A stretch of DNA of 6,643 bases from an uncultured beta proteobacterium (GTDB lineage: Bacteria; Pseudomonadota; Gammaproteobacteria; Burkholderiales; Burkholderiaceae). This document shows, piece after piece, positions 1 through 5,577 of the stretch. Below the pieces are notes generated by a model. The model worked only from the letters and a program-made list of their open reading frames with translations. It was not told the origin of the DNA and searched no databases. Position 1 is the stretch's first letter. Every line of letters starts with the position of its first letter. The stretch covers positions 1 through 6,643 of the forward strand of contig CAJARE010000025.1 in the NCBI GenBank assembly GCA_903944255.1, read 5' to 3'. The translations under genes were made by a program, and so were the position numbers.

Positions 1-1296
1 ACTGGTCTTGAGCAAGATAAGATTGTTAATGAGTACAAAGAAGTGATGGCTGAGATTTCTGACTTGTTAGATTTGTTGGCTAAGCCAGAGCGTGTTACTT
101 CTGTCATTGAGTCTGAATTGAAAGAGGTTCAATCAGAGTTTGGTATTGCAGGTGGCGATTCAGGGCGCCGTTCATTTATTGAAATGAATGCCACCGAACT
201 CTTCACAGAAGATTTGATTACGCCACAAGATATGGTGGTCACGCTTTCACATACTGGTTACATGAAGAGTCAACCATTAAGTGAGTACCGCGCACAAAAA
301 CGTGGTGGTCGTGGCAAGCAAGCTGCTGCTACTAAGGATGAGGATTGGATTGATACTTTATTCGTAGCCAATACGCATGACGCTATTCTTTGCTTCTCTG
401 ATCGCGGCCGAATGTATTGGTTGAAAGTATGGGAAGTACCACAAGGTAGTCGCACGTCCCGTGGCAAGCCGATCGTCAATATGTTCCCATTGATCGAAGG
501 TGAAAAGATTACTGTAATTCTTCCAATTAAGGGTTATCAGGATGATCAGTACGTCTTCATGGCAACCAGTCTAGGTACCGTGAAGAAGACCCGTTTGTCT
601 GACTTCTCTAATCCACGCAAGGCCGGAATTATTGCAGTTGACTTAAATGAAGGAGACTTCTTGGTCGGCGCAGCAATTACCGATGGTAAGCACGATGTGA
701 TGTTGTTCTCAGACGCAGGTAAGGCAGTGCGTTTTGATGAGAATGATGTTCGTCCAATGGGTCGCACAGCACGTGGTGTACGTGGCATGAATTTAGGTGA
801 AGGTCACCAAGTGATTGCGATGCTAGTCGCTCCAGCTGAAGCTGCTGAGGGCACCCAAGCAGCCGTTGTTGATGCCAATGACCCAGCTATTCCAAGCAGC
901 GTTCTAACGGCTACTGAGAATGGTTACGGTAAGCGTACGCCAATCAATGAATACACTCGTCATGGTCGAGGTACTAAAGGCATGATTGCGATTCAGACTT
1001 CTGAGCGCAATGGCAAAGTTGTTGCTGCTGCTCTAGTGTCACCTGAGGATCAAATTATGTTGATCACTACTGGTGGCGTCTTAGTTCGCACCCGTGTTTC
1101 AGAAATTCGTGAGATGGGTCGTGCCACTCAGGGCGTTACTTTGATCAATGTTGATGAAGGTACCCGATTGTCTGGTTTACAGCGAATTGCTGAAAGCGAT
1201 TCTGATGACGATACTGAGGTTGATGAGGCAGAAGATGGCGATATGTCCTCTGATGCAGCAACCGATCCTAGTGCTGATGCGGCAGGCGATGCTTAA
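1..1296 (+). CDS. gyrA: DNA gyrase subunit A, C-terminal part (5' truncated by window)
   Basis: Subunit A of the type II topoisomerase that introduces negative supercoils using ATP; it acts in the cytoplasm as A2B2 with GyrB. The reading frame is open from base 1 (first residues TGLEQDKIVNEYK), and by recalled comparison with E. coli GyrA it enters near residue 467, so the catalytic Tyr and quinolone-resistance region lie upstream. Visible residues 1-70 or so are the end of the coiled-coil part. The GyrA box QKRGGRG is at 295-315 (E. coli QRRGGKG), which is needed for DNA wrapping. After it come the repeated beta-pinwheel blades, recognisable by RGRMYWLKVWEVP, LGTVKKTRLSDF, GKAVRFDENDVRPMG, NGYGKRTPINEY and GGVLVRTRVSEIREMG. 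A roughly 17-residue extra loop relative to E. coli sits at 829-900. The last 34 residues (1192-1293) form an acidic Asp/Glu/Ala tail, as in other gyrases. Identification is secure; the downstream neighbour serC follows after 27 nt. Confidence 0.97.
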   Translation, partial: TGLEQDKIVNEYKEVMAEISDLLDLLAKPERVTSVIESELKEVQSEFGIAGGDSGRRSFIEMNATELFTEDLITPQDMVVTLSHTGYMKSQPLSEYRAQKRGGRGKQAAATKDEDWIDTLFVANTHDAILCFSDRGRMYWLKVWEVPQGSRTSRGKPIVNMFPLIEGEKITVILPIKGYQDDQYVFMATSLGTVKKTRLSDFSNPRKAGIIAVDLNEGDFLVGAAITDGKHDVMLFSDAGKAVRFDENDVRPMGRTARGVRGMNLGEGHQVIAMLVAPAEAAEGTQAAVVDANDPAIPSSVLTATENGYGKRTPINEYTRHGRGTKGMIAIQTSERNGKVVAAALVSPEDQIMLITTGGVLVRTRVSEIREMGRATQGVTLINVDEGTRLSGLQRIAESDSDDDTEVDEAEDGDMSSDAATDPSADAAGDA

Positions 1297-1305
1297 GGCA
1301 TCACC
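1285..1305 (+). other. small inverted repeat spanning the gyrA stop codon
   Basis: Stem GATGC (1288-1292) pairs with GCATC (1298-1302) around the loop TTAAG, which contains the stop TAA. One C/A mismatch is followed by two more G-C pairs (1285-1286 with 1304-1305). The following bases are A-rich with no T run, so it does not look like an intrinsic terminator. It might affect mRNA processing or readthrough between gyrA and serC; any function is inference. Confidence 0.4.
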
Positions 1306-1323
1306 AAAAGACTAGAAAACATC

Positions 1324-2421
1324 ATGACTTTTGACCGCCGCATTTTCAATTTCGCTGCGGGGCCTGCTACTTTGCCAGAAGCGGTATTAAAGCAGGCCGC
1401 TGATGAGATGCTCAATTGGCGAGGGCTCGGCACCAGTGTGATGGAAATTAGTCACCGTAGTAAAGAGTTTATGTCCGTGTATGAAGAGACCATACAAGAC
1501 CTGCGTACTCTGATGAACATTCCCAACAACTATGAAATTTTGTTGTTGCAAGGTGGTGGCCTTGGTCAAAATGCTGCGATTCCAATGAACTTAATGTCTT
1601 TGGCAAAGAGTGGCCCCAAAGCAGATTACATAGTGACTGGTATTTGGTCAGAAAAATCATATAAGGAAGCACAAAAATATGGGATCGCGAATCTAGCGGC
1701 CTCATCTGCTGCAGAAAAATTTAATACCATTCCGCCAAGATCAAGTTGGCAGCTTTCAAGTGATGCCGCGTACGTTCTCTATTGCGCAAATGAGACGATT
1801 GGTGGAGTGGAGTTTCCTGACATACCCAATGTGGGAAGTGTCCCACTGGTCGCAGATATTGCTAGCAACATTCTTTCAAAAGAGATGGATATCACGAAGT
1901 GCGCCGTTTGGTTTGCTGGTGCGCAGAAAAATATTGGACCAGCAGGGGTAACGATTGTGATTGTCCGAAAGGATTTAATCGGCCACAGCATGGGTATCAC
2001 TCCAACGATTTGGGATTGGTCCATACAGGCTGGTACGCAATCTATGATTAACACGCCACCAACCTTTGCTATTTATATGGCTGGCCTAGGATTTAAGTGG
2101 CTACTGAAGCAGGGTGGTGTTAAGGTTATAGAAAAGCGAAATCAAGAAAAAGCAGATTTGCTGTATAGCTTTTTAGATCAAAGTAGCTTTTATGAGAATC
2201 GCGTTACGAAAGAATATCGCTCTCGAATGAATGTTACTTTCTTCTTAAAAGACGAGTCCTTGAATGTAAAGTTCTTAGAAGAATCGAATTCTTTAGGTTT
2301 GGTTGCTTTACGTGGTCATAAAGCTGTTGGTGGTATGCGTGCCAGCATCTATAACGCAATGCCCTTAGAAGGCGTTAAAGCCTTGATTGATTTTATGCGC
2401 GACTTTGAAAGGCGGGCTTAA
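1324..2421 (+). CDS. serC: phosphoserine aminotransferase SerC
   Basis: PLP-dependent class V aminotransferase (EC 2.6.1.52). It converts 3-phosphohydroxypyruvate plus glutamate to phosphoserine, and carries out the analogous 4-phosphohydroxythreonine step of pyridoxal-phosphate synthesis. Its 365 residues are close to the 360-362 usual for the family. The N-terminus FNFAAGPATLP (10-18) is diagnostic. EISHRSKEF carries Arg45 for the substrate carboxylate, QGGGLGQNAAIP (76-87) is the cofactor phosphate loop, and Trp108 stacks on the PLP ring. NETIGG (156-161) and Asp178 also fit the site. AGAQKNIGPAG contains the Schiff-base Lys202. NTPPTF (243-248) comes from the partner subunit, and GHKAVGGMRASIYNA carries His332 and Arg339. 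This ATG is the only possible start between the gyrA stop and the conserved N-terminus; a clear Shine-Dalgarno is lacking. The stop overlaps the pheA start by 1 nt. The gene uses ATA, CGA and ACG codons more than its neighbours. Residue 80 is Leu where E. coli has Arg, but this position varies in the family. Confidence 0.96.
   Translation: MTFDRRIFNFAAGPATLPEAVLKQAADEMLNWRGLGTSVMEISHRSKEFMSVYEETIQDLRTLMNIPNNYEILLLQGGGLGQNAAIPMNLMSLAKSGPKADYIVTGIWSEKSYKEAQKYGIANLAASSAAEKFNTIPPRSSWQLSSDAAYVLYCANETIGGVEFPDIPNVGSVPLVADIASNILSKEMDITKCAVWFAGAQKNIGPAGVTIVIVRKDLIGHSMGITPTIWDWSIQAGTQSMINTPPTFAIYMAGLGFKWLLKQGGVKVIEKRNQEKADLLYSFLDQSSFYENRVTKEYRSRMNVTFFLKDESLNVKFLEESNSLGLVALRGHKAVGGMRASIYNAMPLEGVKALIDFMRDFERRA
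2407..2412 (+). promoter_or_regulatory. probable ribosome binding site for pheA inside serC
   Basis: GAAAGG lies in the last codons of serC, 8 nt before the pheA ATG. With the TAATG overlap at 2419-2423 this indicates translational coupling of serC and pheA and supports the start at 2421. Confidence 0.5.
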
Positions 2422-3500
2422 TGAGTACTGAAGAACAGCGCTTGGCTCCCTTGCGTGAAAAAATCGACTCCTTGGATGCGCAGATTTTAGATTTACTATC
2501 GCAGCGCGCTCAAGCAGCTCAAGAAGTTGGTCATATTAAAGGTGGATTTTCTTCCCCGGTATTTCGTCCTGAGCGTGAGCGACAGGTAATTACGAAACTT
2601 CAGGAGATTAACCAAGGACCTTTGCTGCCAGATGGTATTGCGGCGATCTGGCGAGAAGTGATGTCTGCTTGTCGTGCCTTAGAAGCTCGCCAAACCATTG
2701 CGTATCTTGGGCCAGTGGGTACTTTTTCTGAACAAGCTGCCCAAAATTATTTTGGTCACTCAATTACAGGCTTACCTTGCAATAGCCTGGATGAGGTATT
2801 TAATGCTGTGGAAAAGGGCTCTGCCCAATTCGGGATCGTGCCGGTAGAAAATTCCAGCGAGGGCGCCATCTCACGTACTTTAGATTTACTACTTGATTCG
2901 CCGATGCATATTAGCGGCGAAGTGGTTTTGCCTATCCGTCATCATCTGTTATCCAAGAGCGGTAATTTGGATGGGGTTACCACGGTTTGTGCACATGCTC
3001 AAGCCTTGGCGCAATGCCAACAATGGTTAAGTCAAAATGTACCTCAATTAAAACGCCAAGCGGTCAGCAGTAATGCTGAAGCTGCGCGCTTAGCTGCAAA
3101 TGATCCAACTCTAGCTGCAATCGCGGGTGACCCAGCCCAAGTAGCTTACGGTTTGCAAGTGGTCACTGCTCAGGTTCAAGATGATGCTCATAATCGCACA
3201 CGCTTTGTGGTGATTGGCTCTTATGAATGCCAGCCTACAGGGCATGATCAAACTTCTTTAGTGCTGTCGGTAGATAATCAACCCGGCGCAGTCTATCGCT
3301 TACTTGCACCTTTAGCTAAACATGGCGTATCGATGAATCGCTTCGAATCACGTCCTGCTCGCAAAGGTACATGGGAATATCATTTTTATATCGATATTGC
3401 TGGCCATGCTGCTGATCCAAGTGTGATCAAAGCTTTGGAAGAGTTGAAAGATATTGCTGCATTCTATAAAAACCTCGGATCCTATCCTCACTCAGCTTAA
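2421..3500 (+). CDS. pheA: bifunctional chorismate mutase / prephenate dehydratase (P-protein)
   Basis: Fusion enzyme that rearranges chorismate to prephenate (EC 5.4.99.5) and then decarboxylates and dehydrates it to phenylpyruvate (EC 4.2.1.51), the committed branch to phenylalanine. Its 359 residues fit the proteobacterial P-protein. Residues 1-90 are an AroQ-type mutase helix bundle: LREKIDSLDAQILDLLSQR supplies Arg12 and Arg29, then Lys40, and FRPERER supplies Arg52 and Glu53, matching the E. coli active-site set. Residues 92-270 are the dehydratase, with AYLGPVGTFSEQAA (94-107), GIVPVENSSEGAI (138-150), SSNAEAA (216-222) and the catalytic TRF motif (260-262). Residues 277-359 are a C-terminal ACT domain with PGAVYRLL and the phenylalanine-binding motif ESRP (309-312), so allosteric feedback by phenylalanine is expected. 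The start overlaps the serC stop (TAATG) behind a GAAAGG site. The 3' end lies within a stem-loop that includes the stop codon. Confidence 0.97.
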   Translation: MSTEEQRLAPLREKIDSLDAQILDLLSQRAQAAQEVGHIKGGFSSPVFRPERERQVITKLQEINQGPLLPDGIAAIWREVMSACRALEARQTIAYLGPVGTFSEQAAQNYFGHSITGLPCNSLDEVFNAVEKGSAQFGIVPVENSSEGAISRTLDLLLDSPMHISGEVVLPIRHHLLSKSGNLDGVTTVCAHAQALAQCQQWLSQNVPQLKRQAVSSNAEAARLAANDPTLAAIAGDPAQVAYGLQVVTAQVQDDAHNRTRFVVIGSYECQPTGHDQTSLVLSVDNQPGAVYRLLAPLAKHGVSMNRFESRPARKGTWEYHFYIDIAGHAADPSVIKALEELKDIAAFYKNLGSYPHSA

Positions 3501-3514
3501 GGCTGCAGAGGATA
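3483..3514 (+). other. nested stem-loop enclosing the pheA stop codon
   Basis: The outer stem TATCCTC (3483-3489) is perfectly complementary to GAGGATA (3508-3514). Inside, separated by a 3x2 internal loop, CAGC (3493-3496) pairs with GCTG (3502-3505) around the loop TTAAG that carries the stop TAA. That is eleven base pairs in 32 nt. No T tract follows, so it is not a standard Rho-independent terminator, and hisC begins 25 nt later. A competing pairing AGGCT/AGCCT (3500-3504/3515-3519) is also possible. An mRNA stability, processing or partial attenuation role is inferred only from position. Confidence 0.5.
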
Positions 3515-3539
3515 AGCCTGTCAATTAAGCGCTGCCAGA

Positions 3540-4664
3540 ATGACTTCAAAAATTGGTTTAAAACACATTCATGCGATTGCACCTTATGTCGGTGGTCGCC
3601 CTATTAGCGAAGTTGCACGCGACTATGGCTTGGATGAGAGCAAGATTGTCAAATTGGCATCTAATGAAAATCCATTAGGAATGCCTCAGTCAGCGCAAGA
3701 TGCAATGTTAAAAGCAGCAGCAGATTTAGGACGCTACCCAGATTCAAATGGGTTTGAGTTAAAGAAAGTGTTATCGGAGCGTTTGGGTGTGCCAGCCGAT
3801 TGGATTACCTTAGGCAACGGCAGTAACGACATCTTAGAATTAGCAGCACGGGCGGTTGCTCAAGCAGGCGATGAGATTATTTTTTCTCGCCATGCTTTTG
3901 CTGTTTATCCCTTAGCTACACAAGCAGTGGGTGCTAAATCCATTGAGGTTGCACCTACCGACAGTTATGGACATGACTTGCCCGCGATGTTGTCTGCCAT
4001 TAAAGCTTCGGGTCCTAAGGCCAAACTAGTCTTTGTTGCTAATCCCAATAATCCAACCGGTAGCTATTTACCGGCTAAAGAGATTGAGGAGTTCTTGGTC
4101 GCAGTACCTAGTAACGTGGTGGTCGTTTTGGATGAGGCATACAACGAATACCTGGCGCCTGAGCAACGCTACGATGCTATTGCTTGGGTGAAGCGTTTCC
4201 CGAATATGATTTTGTCACGGAGTTTTTCTAAGGCTTATGGCCTAGCTGGTTTACGGATTGGTTATGGGGTGGCTCAACCACATTTGACTGATTTGCTCAA
4301 TCGCATTCGTCAACCCTTTAATGTGAATAGTCTTGCACAAGCTGCAGCGATTGCCGCATTTCAAGATACTGCTTTCTTGCAAAAAGGTTTTGAACTCAAT
4401 CGTGATGGATATGCTCAACTAAGCAAAGCCTTCGATCAGTTTGGACTTACTTACTTACCATCTGCTGGAAATTTTGTTTTGGTTAAGGTGGGTGATGATG
4501 ATGAGGCGGGTAACCGTATCAACTTAGCCTTGCTCAAGCGCGGCATTATTGTCAGACCAGTCGGCAATTACGGATTGCCACAATGGCTTCGTATCTCTAT
4601 TGGCTTGCCTGAAGAGAATGCCGCCTTTCTAGAGGCCTTAAAAGATATCTTGGCCCAGCAATAA
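3540..4664 (+). CDS. hisC: histidinol-phosphate (or aromatic) aminotransferase HisC
   Basis: PLP-dependent fold-type I aminotransferase (EC 2.6.1.9). The family transfers an amino group from glutamate to imidazole-acetol phosphate, and several members also accept phenylpyruvate, 4-hydroxyphenylpyruvate or prephenate. Length 374 is slightly above the usual 350-370. Key motifs are KLASNENPLG (38-47), GNGSNDILE (92-100), the cofactor-binding NPNNPTG (168-174), VVLDEAYNEY with Asp198, SFSKAYGLAGLRIGYG with the Schiff-base Lys231 and Arg239, and the C-terminal WLRISIG with Arg351 for the substrate carboxylate. Being placed between pheA and tyrA instead of in a his operon suggests it serves the aromatic branch at least in part, as reported for the HisHb paralogue of the Pseudomonas supraoperon; a second hisC elsewhere would support that. 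In-frame TAA at 3513-3515 leaves ATG 3540 as the first start. No Shine-Dalgarno is visible close to it. Confidence 0.94.
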   Translation: MTSKIGLKHIHAIAPYVGGRPISEVARDYGLDESKIVKLASNENPLGMPQSAQDAMLKAAADLGRYPDSNGFELKKVLSERLGVPADWITLGNGSNDILELAARAVAQAGDEIIFSRHAFAVYPLATQAVGAKSIEVAPTDSYGHDLPAMLSAIKASGPKAKLVFVANPNNPTGSYLPAKEIEEFLVAVPSNVVVVLDEAYNEYLAPEQRYDAIAWVKRFPNMILSRSFSKAYGLAGLRIGYGVAQPHLTDLLNRIRQPFNVNSLAQAAAIAAFQDTAFLQKGFELNRDGYAQLSKAFDQFGLTYLPSAGNFVLVKVGDDDEAGNRINLALLKRGIIVRPVGNYGLPQWLRISIGLPEENAAFLEALKDILAQQ

Positions 4665-4695
4665 CGAAGCAATACTACAAAAGATCAATACGCCT

Positions 4696-5577
4696 ATGAC
4701 CATTATTCATCCTGCAAGTAATTATGGAGTCGTCACTATTGTGGGTGTTGGTCTGATTGGTGCTTCTCTAGGATTAGCGCTGAAGCAAGCAGGTGTAGTA
4801 AAAACCGTTTTAGGTGTAGGTCGGAGTAAAGAAAATTTAGATCAAGCCCTAAAAATGGGCGCGATTGATGCTGTAGTGGATTTGGTTGAGGCTGCCAAAA
4901 AATCCGATGTGATTGTTTTGTGTGTGCCTGTTGCGCAAATGCGTGCAGCGTTTGAAATCATCGAACCGCATCTCGAATCTAAAACTATGATTACTGATGC
5001 TGGAAGTACTAAAGGTGATGTGATTGTGGCTGCCAAAGAAGTCTTAGGTAAAAAAGCATGTCAATTTGTACCGGCTCATCCAATTGCAGGCGGTGCACAA
5101 CATGGTGCTAGTGCCGCTAAAGCAGATTTATTTAAAGGTAGGCAAACGATTATTTGCCCTATGCAAGAAAATTCTCCGGAAGATATTGCTCTTATCGAGG
5201 GTTTTTGGGAATCAGCTGGCTCCGAAGTGAAAAAAATTAGTAGCGTGCAACACGATGCAATTTATGCAGCCGTCTCTCATTTACCGCATATTTTGTCTTT
5301 TGCCTTGATGGCGAGCGTTGTCAATTCAGAGGATGCAGAGCAAAAACTGGGTCATGTTGGCGCAGGCTTCAAGGACTTTACGCGCATAGCTGCGTCTAGC
5401 CCAGAGATGTGGCGCGATATCTGCTTAGGTAATCGCACAGCAATTTTGAAAGAGCTTGATCAGTACTTATTGGTCGTCAATCACATGCGCAAATTGATTG
5501 CTGAAAATGATGGCCCTGGTCTAGAAAAATTATTTAATAAGGCAAGTAAAGCCCGTCAAGATTTGGATGGGGTTTAA
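4696..5577 (+). CDS. tyrA: prephenate/arogenate dehydrogenase TyrA
   Basis: Oxidative decarboxylation of prephenate (to 4-hydroxyphenylpyruvate) and/or arogenate (to tyrosine), the committed step to tyrosine. Its 293 residues form only the catalytic core, with no mutase or ACT domain. The N-terminal Rossmann fold has GVGLIG (17-22). After the second strand it reads GVGRS (40-44), where NAD-dependent relatives have an Asp, so NADP+ may be preferred. Then come DAGSTKG (101-107), HPIAGGAQHG (128-137, catalytic His128), the helical dimerisation part with QHD (185-187) and SHLPH (194-198), and GFKDFTRIAASSPEMW (224-239) with Arg230, which in the Aquifex enzyme binds the substrate. The Glu of the common HPIAGxExxG motif is Ala134 here. 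Substrate choice (prephenate, arogenate or both) cannot be fixed from sequence. The gene starts 31 nt after hisC without an obvious Shine-Dalgarno, and its stop overlaps the aroA start (TAATG). Confidence 0.95.
   Translation: MTIIHPASNYGVVTIVGVGLIGASLGLALKQAGVVKTVLGVGRSKENLDQALKMGAIDAVVDLVEAAKKSDVIVLCVPVAQMRAAFEIIEPHLESKTMITDAGSTKGDVIVAAKEVLGKKACQFVPAHPIAGGAQHGASAAKADLFKGRQTIICPMQENSPEDIALIEGFWESAGSEVKKISSVQHDAIYAAVSHLPHILSFALMASVVNSEDAEQKLGHVGAGFKDFTRIAASSPEMWRDICLGNRTAILKELDQYLLVVNHMRKLIAENDGPGLEKLFNKASKARQDLDGV
5565..5572 (+). promoter_or_regulatory. possible ribosome binding site for aroA inside tyrA
   Basis: The purine run GGATGGGG ends 4 nt before the aroA ATG at 5577-5579. It is an imperfect Shine-Dalgarno; together with the one-base stop/start overlap it suggests coupled translation of tyrA and aroA. 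Confidence 0.35.

Noticed and set aside
270..788. Minus-strand open frames of 69 and 80 codons inside gyrA
   Set aside because: They lie opposite a strongly conserved coding sequence, show no recognisable domain, and have no independent start context; shadow frames.
1297..1323. Dedicated promoter between gyrA and serC
   Set aside because: Only 27 nt, with no convincing -35/-10 pair; a promoter inside gyrA is possible but I could not support one.
1558..1569. SerC Leu80 where E. coli has Arg77 as a possible lost active-site residue
   Set aside because: Recalled human and Burkholderia sequences also vary here; the contact is thought to be backbone, and all other key residues are intact.
1387..2054. 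Minus-strand (60, 78, 91 codons) and plus-strand (63 codons) open frames inside serC
   Set aside because: Fully overlapped by a complete, motif-intact SerC; no family resemblance in the translations.
3501..3539. Leader peptide or attenuator before hisC
   Set aside because: No short ORF with His, Phe or Tyr codon runs and no U-tailed terminator in the 39-nt gap.
4634..4655. GGCC...GGCC repeat enclosing the palindrome AAGATATCTT near the hisC end
   Set aside because: Self-complementary short words that would not give a stable continuous stem; lies in conserved-frame coding sequence with no T run after it.
4657..4674. Direct repeat AGCAATA at 11-nt spacing across the hisC stop
   Set aside because: Seven bases twice in A-rich sequence is easily chance, and no operator is known for this site.
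4842..5036. Minus-strand 64-codon open frame inside tyrA
   Set aside because: Antisense to conserved TyrA residues with no supporting features.
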